Assembly: GCF_011759385.1 (NCBI RefSeq)
Contig: NZ_JAARLY010000012.1
Location: 17,100-81,099 of the forward strand
Direction of reading: 5' to 3'
Length of the DNA: 64,000 nt
Origin: Oleiagrimonas sp. C23AA
GTDB taxonomy: Bacteria; Pseudomonadota; Gammaproteobacteria; Xanthomonadales; Rhodanobacteraceae
Of this stretch, positions 49,712 through 60,021 are shown in pieces. A program made the translations under genes and the position numbers. The notes beneath the pieces are model-generated. The model was not told the DNA's origin, did not search any database, and saw nothing but the letters and a program-made list of their open reading frames with translations. Position 1 is the first letter of the stretch, and each line of letters begins with the position of its first letter.

Positions 49712-49744
49712 AACGGCCGGTGCCCTCGCACCGGCCGTTTTTTT
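49712..49744 (+). terminator. Rho-independent terminator of the permease gene
   Basis: AACGGCCGGTGC and GCACCGGCCGTT form a perfect 12-bp stem with loop CCTC, followed by five further T residues. Confidence 0.95.
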
Positions 49745-49929
49745 GTGCGCGGTGTATTCGGCCATATGACATCTGGCACGCGGAGCGGTTCGGTTCCATG
49801 GCCTAGAGTCGCAAGGTCCAGTGGCGGGGAACCGGCCGTGGCGTGCTTCTCAAGCGTGCCTGCCCGACCGCGCCGTTTGCTCATTCAATCGACCGCCGCG
49901 CCGGTCGTGCCGTTCGGGAACATCACGCC

Positions 49930-51843
49930 GTGAAGCCTTCCACTCTTCGTTTTACCCGCCTGTGCGTCGCACTGGGCGCTGCCCTTGTGGCCAGTTCCGC
50001 CGTGGCCGCCGATTCGGCGCCGCTCGACCAGCCCTATCCGGGCGGCACCCTGAAGGTGGATGTGGATCTGACGCGTGCGCCCAAGCGCATTTTCAGCGTC
50101 CACGAGACCATCCCGGTGGCCCACGATGGCGCCATGGATCTTTGGTATCCGAAGTGGATTCCGGGCGAGCATGCGCCGTCCGGCCCGATCAGCAATATCG
50201 CCGGCCTGATCATTACCGCCAATGGCCAGCGCGTGAAGTGGCGCCGTGATCTGGATGACATGTTCACGCTGCACCTTCAGGTGCCCAAGGGGGCCAAGGA
50301 GCTGCACGTGCAGTTCCAGTTCCTGTCTTCCGGTGGCGGTGAGTTCGGCTCCAGCGCCTCGGCCACCACCAACCTGCTGGACATGGAGTTCAACCAGGTC
50401 GCGTTCTATCCGGCCGGTTATTACTCGCGCGACGTGCAGATCCAGCCGACCGTGCAGCTGCCGGCGGGCTGGAAGTTCGCCACCGCCATGCAGGTGGCCA
50501 GCCGTGACGGCAACGCCATTACCTTCAAGCCGGTCAGCTTCAACAACTTTGTCGATTCGCCGCTGATCGCCGGCGAGCACTTCAACAGCGTCAACCTGGC
50601 GCCGGGCGCCAAGGTGCCGGTGCACCTGGATATCGTCGGTGACAGCGCCGATGACGTGAAGGTCAGCGATGCCGAGCTCAAGACGCATCGTGAGCTGATC
50701 AAGCAGGCCTATGCGCTGTTCGGTGCCCACCACTACCAGCACTACAACTTCCTGCTGACGTTGTCCGATCACACCGGCCACTTCGGCCTGGAGCATCACC
50801 AGTCCAGCGATGACCGCCTGCCGGCCGACAGCCTGACCGACAAGACCATGGCCATGCGCGTGGCCAGCCTGATGCCGCACGAATACGTGCATTCGTGGAA
50901 CGGCAAGTTCCGTCGCCCGAATGATCTGTGGACGCCCAACTTCAACATGGTCAAGCGCGACGACCTGCTGTGGGTGTACGAGGGTCTGACCGACTACTGG
51001 GCCGGCGTGCTGACCACCCGCTCGGGCATGTGGACGCCGGCGCAATACCGCGACGCGATGGCTTCCATCGCCGCGGCCATGACCTACCGCACCGGCCGCG
51101 ACTGGCGTTCGCTGCAGGATACCGCCGACGCTGCGCAGCTGACCTATTACGGTGGCGGTGGCTGGGGCAACTGGCGTCGCGGCACCGACTTCTATCCGGA
51201 AGGCCAGCTGCTGTGGATGGATGTCGATACCAAGATACGCGAGCTCAGCCATGGCAAGCGCTCACTGGATGATTTTGCCAAGGCCTTCTACGGCATGGAA
51301 AACGGCAGCTACGTCACCAAGACCTACAGCTACGACGATGTCATCAACACCTTGAACAAGGTGCAGCCGTACGACTGGAACCACTTCCTGCGCCAGCGCC
51401 TGGATTACGTCGGCAAGCAGCTGCCGGAAACCGGTCTGGCCCGTGGTGGCTGGAAGCTGGTCTTCAACAGCACGCCGAGCGCGTACGACAAGGCCACCGC
51501 CAGCCTGCGCCATGGCATCAACCTGGCCTATTCGATCGGCCTGTCGGTGCGAAGCTCCGGCGACATCGCCGACGTTCAGTGGAACGGTCCGGCCTTCAAG
51601 GCCGGCCTGGTGCCGGGCATGAGCATCGTCGCTGTCGATGGCAAGGACTTCTCGCCGTCGGTGCTGAAGGACGCGGTGGCCGCGGCCAAGGACGACAAGG
51701 CGCCGATCACCCTGCTGGCCAAGAACCAGAATCAGTACAGCACGGTGCAGATCGACTACCACCAGGGCCTGCGCTATCCGCACCTGGTACGCGTCAAGGG
51801 TCAGCCTGATCGCCTCGACGCGATCCTGAAGCCGGCCAAGTAA
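49930..51843 (+). CDS. Secreted M61 glycyl aminopeptidase, paralogue 1
   Basis: The protein is 637 aa. A GTG start is used because the signal peptide (MKPSTLRFTRLCVALGAALV, cleaved near AVAA) begins there and no ATG fits. The zinc site HEYVH (His317, Glu318, His321) with Glu351 in VYEGLTDYW gives HEXXH-X29-E, as in M61. A C-terminal PDZ domain (about 540-620, including WNGPAFKAGLVPGMSI) follows. M61 enzymes release N-terminal Gly or Ala from peptides. It is the most diverged of three tandem copies, probably co-transcribed with the next (59-base gap). Confidence 0.92.
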   Translation: MKPSTLRFTRLCVALGAALVASSAVAADSAPLDQPYPGGTLKVDVDLTRAPKRIFSVHETIPVAHDGAMDLWYPKWIPGEHAPSGPISNIAGLIITANGQRVKWRRDLDDMFTLHLQVPKGAKELHVQFQFLSSGGGEFGSSASATTNLLDMEFNQVAFYPAGYYSRDVQIQPTVQLPAGWKFATAMQVASRDGNAITFKPVSFNNFVDSPLIAGEHFNSVNLAPGAKVPVHLDIVGDSADDVKVSDAELKTHRELIKQAYALFGAHHYQHYNFLLTLSDHTGHFGLEHHQSSDDRLPADSLTDKTMAMRVASLMPHEYVHSWNGKFRRPNDLWTPNFNMVKRDDLLWVYEGLTDYWAGVLTTRSGMWTPAQYRDAMASIAAAMTYRTGRDWRSLQDTADAAQLTYYGGGGWGNWRRGTDFYPEGQLLWMDVDTKIRELSHGKRSLDDFAKAFYGMENGSYVTKTYSYDDVINTLNKVQPYDWNHFLRQRLDYVGKQLPETGLARGGWKLVFNSTPSAYDKATASLRHGINLAYSIGLSVRSSGDIADVQWNGPAFKAGLVPGMSIVAVDGKDFSPSVLKDAVAAAKDDKAPITLLAKNQNQYSTVQIDYHQGLRYPHLVRVKGQPDRLDAILKPAK

Positions 51844-51902
51844 TCCCGAGGTGCCCGGCGGCGCGATGGCCGGGTGTCCCCCACACTCCAAGGGAGTTTT
51901 TC

Positions 51903-53843
51903 ATGCTCAAGACCACCCGACTCGCCGCCGCCGTGCTGGCGACCACCTTCGGCCTGGCCGCACTGCCGGCCCTGGCCAGCTCCGGTCCGCAGCCGGTGCC
52001 GTTCAAGCACGATGTGCCGGCCCCGCGCGATGTGGCCTACCCGTACGGCACCATGAAGCTGCATGTGGACGCCACCAACCTGGCCCAGCGCATCTTCGAC
52101 GTGCGCGAACAGATTCCGGTCAGTGCCGGCCAGGTGACGCTGCTGTATCCGAAGTGGATTCCGGGTGATCACGAGCCCAGCGGCCCGATCGACAAGTTCG
52201 CCGGCCTGACCATCACCGCCAATGGCAAGACGCTGGCTTGGGAGCGCGACCCGGCACACGTGTACGCCTTCCACGTCACCGTGCCCGAGGGCGTGAAGAC
52301 GCTGGACGTGCACTTCCAGTTCCTGTCGGCGCAGAACCATCGCGAGGGTCGCATCATGATGACCCCCGAGATGCTCAGCCTGCAGTGGAACACCGTGTCG
52401 CTGTATCCGGCCGGTTATTTCGGTCGCGATATTCCGGTGCAGGCCAGCGTCAAGCTGCCGGAAGGCTTCAAGTTCGCCACCGCGCTGGAAGTGGCCCACA
52501 AGGGTGCCGGCAACGACGTCACCTTCAAGACCATCGATTTCGAGAACCTGGTCGATTCGCCGATGGTCGCCGGCAAGTACTCCAAGCGCTTTGACCTGAA
52601 CCCCGGCGGCAAGACGCCGATCCACCTGGACGTGTTCGCCGACCAGGCCAAGGATCTCAAGGCCGACAACAAGCAGATCCAGGCCCACCGCAATCTGGTC
52701 ACCCAGATGAAGCGGATGTACGGCACCTTCCACTTCAATCATTACGACTTCATGCTCTCGCTGAGCGACAAGCTCGGTGGCATCGGCCTGGAGCATCACC
52801 GCTCCAGCGAGGATGGCGCCAGCCCGGGCTACTTCACCAAGTGGGAGCAGAACTGGTACGGCCGCGATCTGCTGGCGCACGAGTTCAATCACTCCTGGGA
52901 CGGCAAGTACCGTCGCCCGGCCACGCTGTGGACGCCCAACTTCAATGTGCCCAAGCGCGATCATGGCCTGTGGGTATACGAGGGTTTCACCCAGTACAGC
53001 GGCTACGTGATGGCCACCCGCGCCGGCCTTTGGGACAAGAAGCAGGCATTGCAGATGCTGGCCATGGTTGGCGGCACCTACGACCGCGGCCGCCCAGGCC
53101 TGTCCTGGCGCACCATCTGGGATACCACCAACGATCCGACCATCGCCCAGCGTGCGCCGTTGTCCTACCGCAACTACCAGATGAGTGAGGACTACTATTC
53201 CGGTGGTCAGCTGATCTGGCTGGCGGTCGATGCCAAGATCCGCAGCCTCACCCACGACAAGCGCAACCTCAACAACTTTGCGCGGGCCTTCTTCGGTGTG
53301 CATCCGGGGGCGTGGGACATCAACACCTACACCTTCGATGACGTGGTCAATACGCTCAACAGCGTGGCCAAGTACAACTGGGCCGACTTCCTCAACAGCC
53401 GCCTGAAGGGTCACGGCAACCTGTCCAAGGCCTTCAACGACGAAGGCTGGAAGCTGGTCTATACCGATAAGCCTGGCGATGCCATCAAGGGCATGCAGAA
53501 GCACTACCACTTCGTTGATCTGTCCTACTCCATTGGCATCCGTGTCAACCAGAAGGGCCAGATGAGCGATGTGCTGTGGAATGGTCCGGCGTTCAAGGCC
53601 GGTCTGGCCCCGGCCATGACCATCGTTGCCGTCAATGGCAAGGATTACGACCCGGACGTGCTCAAGAACGCCGTGGCCGACGCCAAGGACAGCAAGGCAC
53701 CGATCAAGCTGCTGGTGAAGGACTTCAACGAGTACAAGACCATCGCCATTGATTACCACGGTGGCCTGAAGTACCCGCATCTCGAGCGCATCAAGGGCAA
53801 GCCGGACTACCTGTCGCAGGTGCTGGCACCGATGCAGAAGTAA
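51903..53843 (+). CDS. Secreted M61 glycyl aminopeptidase, paralogue 2
   Basis: The protein is 646 aa, with an ATG after AAGGGAG and a signal peptide (MLKTTRLAAAVLATTFGLAA). The zinc site is HEFNHSWDGKYRRP (His326, Glu327, His330) with Glu360 in VYEGFTQY. The C-terminal PDZ carries WNGPAFKAGLAPAMTI. It is much closer to paralogue 3 than to paralogue 1; a 66-bp stretch (53097-53162) is identical in DNA to 55271-55336, including silent positions. An intrinsic terminator follows. Confidence 0.93.
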   Translation: MLKTTRLAAAVLATTFGLAALPALASSGPQPVPFKHDVPAPRDVAYPYGTMKLHVDATNLAQRIFDVREQIPVSAGQVTLLYPKWIPGDHEPSGPIDKFAGLTITANGKTLAWERDPAHVYAFHVTVPEGVKTLDVHFQFLSAQNHREGRIMMTPEMLSLQWNTVSLYPAGYFGRDIPVQASVKLPEGFKFATALEVAHKGAGNDVTFKTIDFENLVDSPMVAGKYSKRFDLNPGGKTPIHLDVFADQAKDLKADNKQIQAHRNLVTQMKRMYGTFHFNHYDFMLSLSDKLGGIGLEHHRSSEDGASPGYFTKWEQNWYGRDLLAHEFNHSWDGKYRRPATLWTPNFNVPKRDHGLWVYEGFTQYSGYVMATRAGLWDKKQALQMLAMVGGTYDRGRPGLSWRTIWDTTNDPTIAQRAPLSYRNYQMSEDYYSGGQLIWLAVDAKIRSLTHDKRNLNNFARAFFGVHPGAWDINTYTFDDVVNTLNSVAKYNWADFLNSRLKGHGNLSKAFNDEGWKLVYTDKPGDAIKGMQKHYHFVDLSYSIGIRVNQKGQMSDVLWNGPAFKAGLAPAMTIVAVNGKDYDPDVLKNAVADAKDSKAPIKLLVKDFNEYKTIAIDYHGGLKYPHLERIKGKPDYLSQVLAPMQK

Positions 53844-53879
53844 ACCACCGGCTCGGCCGTCCGGCCGACATCGTTGGAT

Positions 53880-53922
53880 AAAAAAGCTCCGCGACGCTGG
53901 TGTGTCGCGGGGCTTTTTCTTT
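53880..53922 (+). terminator. Rho-independent terminator after M61 paralogue 2
   Basis: AGCTCCGCGAC pairs with GTCGCGGGGCT around an 8-base loop and is followed by TTTTTCTTT. It separates paralogues 1-2 from paralogue 3 as transcription units. Confidence 0.88.
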
Positions 53923-54082
53923 GCCTGTGCACCCCGCCCGGCGAGGGAAGCGGTGTCCCCGTCCTGTTTGCATGCCGATCGGCACGTGGCGTCGGGCGCG
54001 TGCTTGCGTAGTTTCGATCAGATCGCATCTACCGCCGTGGCTGGCGGGCGCGCCTGAGTGGCGCGATTTCACGGGAGACACC

Positions 54083-56011
54083 ATGTACAAGACCACCACG
54101 CTGGCCGCAGCCATGCTCGCGGCGTCCTTCGGCCTTGCCGCCACTACCGCCATGGCCAGTGACGGCCCGCATCCGATCAAGCCCGAGTACACCGTGCCGG
54201 CGCCGCAGGATGTAGCCTATCCGGGCACGCTGAAGCTGTCGGTGGATGCCACCGATCTGGCCCACCGCATCTTCGACGTGCACGAGACGGTGCCGGTGAA
54301 AAGCGGTGCGGTCACGCTGCTGTTCCCGGAATGGATTCCCGGCCATCACTCGCCGACCGGTCCGATCGACAAGCTGGCCGGGCTGACCATCCACGCCGCC
54401 GGCAAGCGCCTGGAGTGGGAGCGTGATCCGGGCAACGTGTATGCCTTCCACGTCAATGTGCCCGAGGGCGTCAGCACGCTGGACCTGCACTTCCAGTTCC
54501 TGTCGCCGCAAAGCCGCAGCCAGGGCCGCGTGGTGATGACGCCGGAAATGCTCAACCTGCAGTGGAACGATGTGGCCCTGTATCCGGCCGGTTATTACGG
54601 CCGTGATATCCAGATCCAGCCCAGCGTGACGCTACCGGAAGGCTTCAAGTTCGCCACCGCGCTGGAAGTGGCCGGCCACCATGGCAACACGGTGCAGTTC
54701 AAGCCGATCGACTTTGAAAACCTGGTCGATTCACCGATGTTCGCCGGCAAGTACTACAAGCGCATCGACCTGGATCCGGGTGCGAAGACGCCGGTGCACC
54801 TGAACGTGTTTGCCGATCAGGCCAAGGATCTCAAAGTCACGCCCGAGCAGATCAAGGCGCATCGCAAGCTGGTGCAGCAGATGTACAAGATGTACGGCGC
54901 GCACCACTACAACCATTACGACTTCCTGCTCGCGCTCAGCGACAAGATGAGCGGCATTGGCCTGGAGCATCATCGTTCCAGCGAGAACGGCTCCTCGCCG
55001 GGCTATTTCACCGACTGGAAGAAGAGCTGGCTGGGCCGCGACCTGCTGGCGCACGAGTTCAATCACTCCTGGGACGGCAAGTACCGTCGTCCGGCCGGTC
55101 TGTGGACGGCCAACTTCAACGAGATCAAGCGCGATCACGGCCTGTGGGTGTACGAGGGCTTCACCCAGTACAGCGGCTACGTGATGGCCACCCGCGCCGG
55201 CCTGTGGGACAAGAAGCAGGCGCTGGAAATGGCGGCCTTCGTCGGTGCGCGTTACGACAAGGGCCGCCCGGGCCTGTCCTGGCGCACCATCTGGGATACC
55301 ACCAACGATCCGACCATCGCCCAGCGTGCGCCGTTGCCGTACCGCAATTACCAGATGAGCGAGGATTACTACTCCGGTGGCCAGCTGATCTGGCTGGCGG
55401 CTGACGCCAAGATTCGCGACCTGACCCACAACAAGCGCAATCTCAACGATTTCGCGCGCGCTTTCTTCGGCATGCACAACGGCGCCTGGGACATCAACAC
55501 CTATACCTTCGATGACGTGGTCAACACGCTCAACGGTGTGGTCAAGTATGACTGGGCCAGTTTCCTGAATAACCGTCTGAAAGGCCATGTGAATCTTTCC
55601 AAGGCGTTTGCCGACGAAGGCTGGAAGCTGGTCTACAACGACACCCCGTCGCCGGCGGTCAAGGCCATCGAGGCGCGTCGCCACTATGCCGACCTGACCT
55701 ACTCGCTGGGCATCAGCCCCAACGGCAAAGGCCATATGGGCGATGTGCTGTGGAACAGCCCGGCGTTCAAGGCGGGTCTGGCCCCGTCGATGACCATCGT
55801 CGCGGTCAACGGCGCCGACTACAGCCCGGAACGCCTGACCGACGCGGTGAAGGCGGCCAAGGACGACAAGGCGTCGATCACGCTGCTGGTGAAAAGCTTC
55901 GATCAGTACAAGACGGTGCAGATCGACTACCACGGTGGCCTGAAGTATCCGCACCTGGAACGCATCAAGGGCAAGCCCGATTACCTGTCGCAGGTACTCA
56001 AGCCGCTTTAA
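54083..56011 (+). CDS. Secreted M61 glycyl aminopeptidase, paralogue 3
   Basis: The protein is 642 aa. The ATG after GGGAGA is chosen because the signal peptide (MYKTTTLAAAMLAASFGLAA) starts there; the open frame extends upstream without support. The zinc site is HEFNHSWDGKYRRP (His324, Glu325, His328) with Glu358. A C-terminal PDZ domain (WNSPAFKAGLAPSMTI) is present. It has its own 239-base upstream region, hence its own promoter, and its own terminator, so it can be controlled separately from paralogues 1 and 2. Confidence 0.93.
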   Translation: MYKTTTLAAAMLAASFGLAATTAMASDGPHPIKPEYTVPAPQDVAYPGTLKLSVDATDLAHRIFDVHETVPVKSGAVTLLFPEWIPGHHSPTGPIDKLAGLTIHAAGKRLEWERDPGNVYAFHVNVPEGVSTLDLHFQFLSPQSRSQGRVVMTPEMLNLQWNDVALYPAGYYGRDIQIQPSVTLPEGFKFATALEVAGHHGNTVQFKPIDFENLVDSPMFAGKYYKRIDLDPGAKTPVHLNVFADQAKDLKVTPEQIKAHRKLVQQMYKMYGAHHYNHYDFLLALSDKMSGIGLEHHRSSENGSSPGYFTDWKKSWLGRDLLAHEFNHSWDGKYRRPAGLWTANFNEIKRDHGLWVYEGFTQYSGYVMATRAGLWDKKQALEMAAFVGARYDKGRPGLSWRTIWDTTNDPTIAQRAPLPYRNYQMSEDYYSGGQLIWLAADAKIRDLTHNKRNLNDFARAFFGMHNGAWDINTYTFDDVVNTLNGVVKYDWASFLNNRLKGHVNLSKAFADEGWKLVYNDTPSPAVKAIEARRHYADLTYSLGISPNGKGHMGDVLWNSPAFKAGLAPSMTIVAVNGADYSPERLTDAVKAAKDDKASITLLVKSFDQYKTVQIDYHGGLKYPHLERIKGKPDYLSQVLKPL

Positions 56012-56040
56012 GCAAGCCGTTTATCGCACCATGCCTGAAC

Positions 56041-56077
56041 AAAGCCCCGCGTCGGTCGCACGACGCGGGGCTTTTTG
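56041..56077 (+). terminator. Rho-independent terminator after M61 paralogue 3
   Basis: AAAGCCCCGCGTCG and CGACGCGGGGCTTTTT form a long stem with a short loop (GTCGCA region), ending in a T-run. The leading AAA makes it potentially bidirectional. Confidence 0.9.
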
Positions 56078-56114
56078 CTGCCGCCAGAAAAGCACGAGCA
56101 ATGCCATCAGGGCC

Positions 56115-56144
56115 TTGGCAGTCATGTGCGGTTTACGCTAGGTT
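56115..56144 (+). promoter_or_regulatory. Promoter candidate of the ABC export operon
   Basis: TTGGCA (56115-56120), 18 bases, then TAGGTT (56139-56144), about 75 bases before the ATPase ATG. The TAGNNT -10 resembles those of the two amino-acid leaders. It supports the start at 56221 over longer in-frame alternatives. Confidence 0.45.
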
Positions 56145-56220
56145 CAATCTGAAGGCGGCCGGAGGGGTCGTCCTGGCGCCACGCCGGCGTCTTGCCTCAA
56201 GGGATGATGAGGATCCAGGC

Positions 56221-56895
56221 ATGGTCGAGCTGGAAGCGATCGAACGACGCTATCGCGTGGGCGGACAGACCGTGCATGCGCTCGATGGCGTGGGGTTCTC
56301 GGTGCCGGCCGGGCAGTTTGTGGCCATTGTCGGGCCGTCCGGTTCGGGCAAGTCGACCATGCTCAATATTCTGGGTTGCCTGGACCGTCCCGATGCCGGC
56401 GCCTACCGGCTGGAAGGCACCGACGTTTCCACCTTCGACGATGAGCGCGCCAGCGATTTCCGCAATCGGCGCATCGGTTTCGTGTTCCAGTCGTTCCATC
56501 TGCTGCCACGACTGACGGTGATGGAAAACGTGATGCTGCCGCAGCGCTTTCTGCGTGGCGAGGCTGGCGATCTGCAGACCCATGCCCGCCAGCTGCTGGA
56601 ACGCATGGGCCTGTCGCAGCGCCTGGATCATCGCCCGGGTCAACTCTCGGGTGGCCAGATGCAGCGCGTGGCCATTGCCCGTGCCTTGCTGATGCGGCCG
56701 GCCCTGCTGCTGGCCGACGAGCCCACCGGCAACCTGGATTCGAAAAGCGCGGCCGATGTGCTTTCGCTGATCGGCGAAGTGCATGCGCAGGGCCAGACCG
56801 TGATCATGGTGACCCACGACAACGAGGTGGCCGCCTCGGCACAGCGGCAGATCCATCTTCGCGACGGCAAGGTGTTCGACGATGCGCTGGCCTAA
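56221..56895 (+). CDS. ABC transporter ATPase, MacB/LolD type
   Basis: The protein is 224 aa, typical for the family. Walker [10 protein letters not shown] (residues 38-46), Q-loop [12 protein letters not shown], signature [15 protein letters not shown], Walker [14 protein letters not shown] and the His switch VTHD are all intact. It powers the FtsX-like permease three genes downstream. Its last 14 bases overlap the adaptor gene. The group to which it belongs exports peptides, toxins or lipoproteins through mechanotransmission rather than classic transport. Confidence 0.94.
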   Translation: MVELEAIERRYRVGGQTVHALDGVGFSVPAGQFVAIVGPSGSGKSTMLNILGCLDRPDAGAYRLEGTDVSTFDDERASDFRNRRIGFVFQSFHLLPRLTVMENVMLPQRFLRGEAGDLQTHARQLLERMGLSQRLDHRPGQLSGGQMQRVAIARALLMRPALLLADEPTGNLDSKSAADVLSLIGEVHAQGQTVIMVTHDNEVAASAQRQIHLRDGKVFDDALA

Positions 56896-58807
56896 GCGTC
56901 CGCGCACCGGCCTGCTGCTGATGCTCGAGCTGGCTATGAGCGTGCCGGCGGCGGCCACCGTGCTTACCGGTCAGGTGCGCTCGGCCGGCGCCCAGCACAT
57001 CTATACCCCGCCTTCGATGAGTTCGCCGGTGGTGTTGCGCTATTTCGTCGAAGACGGCGAGCACGTGCACAAGGGCCAGCCGGTGCTGCGCATCGATGCC
57101 AGCCAGGCCGAGCAGCAATTGCAGACGCTGGCCGACAAGATCGACAGCACACGCATCAAGGTGCAAAAGGAGGTGGCCGACCTGGAGCTAAAGCGGGTCG
57201 ATGCCGAGCTGGCCTGGGTCAAGGCGGAGGCAGCCATGCGCACGGCGGCGGTCGATGCGGCCATCCCCAAGCGCCTGATCACGGCGCTGGACTACGACCG
57301 TTATCAGGGCACCTACACCAAAACCCAGCGCGAGGCCGCACTGGCTCGAAAGAAGCTGGCCGATGCGCGCAAGGCGGTGGCCGACAAGCGCCGCGCCGGC
57401 AAGCTGGAGGTACAGAAAAGCCAGCTTTCGCTCAGTTTCAACCGGCGCTACGCCGAGGGTGCCACGGTGAAGGCGGCGCGCGATGGCACCGTGGTGCATC
57501 TGTTCCAGACCAACTTCATGGCCTCCAGCACTGGCAGTACGCGCTACGAAGAAGGCTCCACCAGCTACCCCGGTGAGGAAGTGGGTCAGGTGGTCAATCT
57601 CGGAGGACGCCACACGGTGCGTGCCTGGGCGCTGGAGCCCGATCGCAAGGGCCTGCACCAGGGCCAGACCGTGTACATGCATTTTGATGCGCTGCCCGGC
57701 TCGCAGGTCACCGGCACCATCACGCACATTTCCGGTATTCCGGCGGCCAAGCCCGAGTGGGGCGAGGGCGCCTATTACAGCATTGATATCCAGCCGGACA
57801 AGGCCACCTCCAGGCTCAGCCTGCTGCCGGGCATGAGCGTGCGTGTGGATACGCAAAAGCCGCAGGCGCATGTCGCCGTGGCCCAGCACCAGGGCACCAT
57901 CCAGGCCACCGGCAGCGTGTATGCACGCAAGACCATCAACCTGATGCCGCCAGCCATCCCCGGCGTGTTCCAGCTGACCATTTCGCAGATGGTCGACGAT
58001 GGCGCCACGGTGAAGAAAGGTCAGCAGCTGGTGGTGTTTTCGGCCAACGACCTGATGCAGAAATTGCCCGGCAAGCGCAGTGAGCTGGCCGAGAAAAAGC
58101 GCGCCCAGGAGCAGCTGCGCCTGACGCTGGCCGACAAGGCCAAGCAGGCGGCACTGGCCACCGCGCAGGCCAAGGCCGACGACGACAAGGCCCGCCGCAA
58201 GGCCAGCCAGCCCAAGGATTACATCGCCGGCATCGACTACAAGAAGCTGTTGATCGACCGTGACAAGGCCGACCAGGTACTCAAGCTGACCCGCGAGCGC
58301 CAGCGCGTGGCCGCCGAGGATCGCCAGGCCCAACAGCGCCAGGCCGATGCCGAGGTCAAGCAAGTGACGCAGCAAGTGGCGCGCATGCGCAAATCCGTGG
58401 CCGCACTGCAGATTCACGCACCGCGCGCCGGCGTATTCCTGCACGGGCACGGTTTCGATGGCAGCTCACTGGATACCGGCAGCCAGGTCTGGCGTGGTGT
58501 ATCGGTGGCCAACATGCCCGACATGCACTCGCTGGCGGTGCGCGCCAGCCTGCCCGAACGTGACCTGCACCGCGTGCGCACCGGCGAGGCGGTCAGCGTG
58601 GTGCTGGCCGGTGGCTCGGGGCGTCATCTGGACGGACACATCCAGTCCATCGGCCACAGCGTGCACAGCAAGTCACGCGCCGAGCCGGTGCCGGTGGTCG
58701 ATCTGGACATCAACCTGGATCACGCCAAGGGCGTCAAGCTCAAGCCGGGCCAGCCGGTGCAGGTGGAGATTGCCCCGCAACCGGTGCGCGAGGTGGCATC
58801 ACGATGA
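56882..58807 (+). CDS. Periplasmic adaptor with two tandem HlyD-like units
   Basis: The protein is 641 aa, far longer than usual adaptors (350-420). An N-terminal hydrophobic segment ([15 protein letters not shown]) anchors or exports it. Unit 1: lipoyl half-motif [17 protein letters not shown] (56-72), coiled coil about 73-185, second half DGTVVHLF (201-208), beta-barrel about 245-325. Unit 2: [17 protein letters not shown] (371-387), coiled coil about 395-510, [11 protein letters not shown] (512-522), barrel about 545-632. It looks like a fused or duplicated membrane-fusion protein linking the inner-membrane permease to an outer-membrane channel. It overlaps the ATPase gene and the next adaptor gene. 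Confidence 0.85.
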   Translation: MRWPKRPRTGLLLMLELAMSVPAAATVLTGQVRSAGAQHIYTPPSMSSPVVLRYFVEDGEHVHKGQPVLRIDASQAEQQLQTLADKIDSTRIKVQKEVADLELKRVDAELAWVKAEAAMRTAAVDAAIPKRLITALDYDRYQGTYTKTQREAALARKKLADARKAVADKRRAGKLEVQKSQLSLSFNRRYAEGATVKAARDGTVVHLFQTNFMASSTGSTRYEEGSTSYPGEEVGQVVNLGGRHTVRAWALEPDRKGLHQGQTVYMHFDALPGSQVTGTITHISGIPAAKPEWGEGAYYSIDIQPDKATSRLSLLPGMSVRVDTQKPQAHVAVAQHQGTIQATGSVYARKTINLMPPAIPGVFQLTISQMVDDGATVKKGQQLVVFSANDLMQKLPGKRSELAEKKRAQEQLRLTLADKAKQAALATAQAKADDDKARRKASQPKDYIAGIDYKKLLIDRDKADQVLKLTRERQRVAAEDRQAQQRQADAEVKQVTQQVARMRKSVAALQIHAPRAGVFLHGHGFDGSSLDTGSQVWRGVSVANMPDMHSLAVRASLPERDLHRVRTGEAVSVVLAGGSGRHLDGHIQSIGHSVHSKSRAEPVPVVDLDINLDHAKGVKLKPGQPVQVEIAPQPVREVASR

Positions 58808-60021
58808 TGGCCCGGATCTGGCGTAAAGCGCTTTCGGCCAGCCTGCTGCTGGGCCTTGCCGCATGTGGTCACGATGCGTCTCAGGGCGCGCTGACCGAAA
58901 CGGTGAAGCCGGCGCCGCTGCAGCTTCAGGTCCACGGTAGCGGCGAGGTCAAGGCGGTCACCGCCACGCCGCTGATCGTTCCCGGCCAGCAATGGTCGCG
59001 CCGGCAGCTGGATTGGGTCTTGCCCAATGGCACGCCCGTGCACAAGGGACAGCTGGTGGCGCGCTTTTCCGCTGACAGCAGCCGTCAGGACCTGGATCAG
59101 GCCAAGCTCGATATCCGCCTCAACGGTCTGACGCGCATCGGCAAGGAGCAGGATCTTTCCCAGCAGCGCGGGCAGTTGGGCGTGGATCGGGCCGATACCG
59201 CCACGCAGCTGGCCATCGCACATCGCTACGCGCATGCCGGTGAGCTGGCGCTGGCCCGCAACAAATTGCTGGACAGCGTGCAGGACGAGAAATTTCTCAC
59301 CTTCAAGCAAGGCGTGCTGAACTGGCAGCTGGCGCAGTCGGCCTCCCGCGGCAAGGCTGAGCTTGCGGTGATCGATGCCAAGCTCGCCACGCTGGACATC
59401 AAGGCCAAGCAAAAGCGTGCCGACCTGAAAGCGCTGGAACTGCGCGCTCCGCACGATGGCGTGCTGGTGCTCAAGGCCGACTGGTCCGGTGTGCTGCCGC
59501 ATGTCGGCATGAACATGTGGGCCGGCAACCCGATGGGCTCGTTGCCCGACACCACGCACATGGAGGTGCTGCTGGAAGTGCCTCAAGTGCAGGCGCAGGG
59601 TGTGGCGGTCGGACAGGTCGTGCGCCTGCATCCAGAGGGTGAGCCAACCCAGGCGATCATCAGCAAGGTCAGCTGGGTGGCGCCGGCGGCGCAGGCGCGC
59701 TCGCGTTCCAATCCGGTGAAATACGTCGGCGTGAAGGTACCTCTGCCACTCAAGGCGGTGCACCGCTATCACTGGCGCCCGGGCCAGCACTTCAGCGGCG
59801 ACGTGGTGCTGCTTGATGCCAAGCGTGCCATCAGCCTGCCCAATGTCGCCATCGATACCAGCCGCGCCAGGGCCACGGTCCAGGTGGAACAAGGCGGTAC
59901 CGTGGTATCACGCAGTATCGACCTGGGTGTGCGTGGAGCCTCGCGCTCGCAGGTGACCGGTGGGCTGAAGGCCGGTGACGTCGTGGTGATCAGTCAGCCG
60001 CCAAAGGATGCCAAATCATGA
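58804..60021 (+). CDS. Lipoprotein periplasmic adaptor of the ABC exporter
   Basis: The protein is 405 aa. The signal ends in a lipobox (LGLAAC, Cys21), so it is probably anchored by lipid. HlyD/MacA-like parts: LPNGTPVHKGQLVARFS (lipoyl half), a helical hairpin about 90-200, RAPHDGVLVLKADW, and barrel segments to about 330, with a C-terminal TGGLKAGDVVV typical of RND/MacA adaptors. It is coupled on both sides by ATGA overlaps. Together with the tandem adaptor it gives three adaptor units in one operon. Confidence 0.87.
   Translation: MMARIWRKALSASLLLGLAACGHDASQGALTETVKPAPLQLQVHGSGEVKAVTATPLIVPGQQWSRRQLDWVLPNGTPVHKGQLVARFSADSSRQDLDQAKLDIRLNGLTRIGKEQDLSQQRGQLGVDRADTATQLAIAHRYAHAGELALARNKLLDSVQDEKFLTFKQGVLNWQLAQSASRGKAELAVIDAKLATLDIKAKQKRADLKALELRAPHDGVLVLKADWSGVLPHVGMNMWAGNPMGSLPDTTHMEVLLEVPQVQAQGVAVGQVVRLHPEGEPTQAIISKVSWVAPAAQARSRSNPVKYVGVKVPLPLKAVHRYHWRPGQHFSGDVVLLDAKRAISLPNVAIDTSRARATVQVEQGGTVVSRSIDLGVRGASRSQVTGGLKAGDVVVISQPPKDAKS

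Noticed and set aside
49760..49790. A sigma-54 promoter (TGGCAC) before the first M61 gene
   Set aside because: The -12 part (TTGC at the required spacing) is missing.
55750..56220. An N-terminal extension of the ABC ATPase running back into the third M61 gene
   Set aside because: The domain begins exactly at 56221; the extension crosses a terminator and the promoter candidate, and it would translate a shifted frame of the M61 gene.
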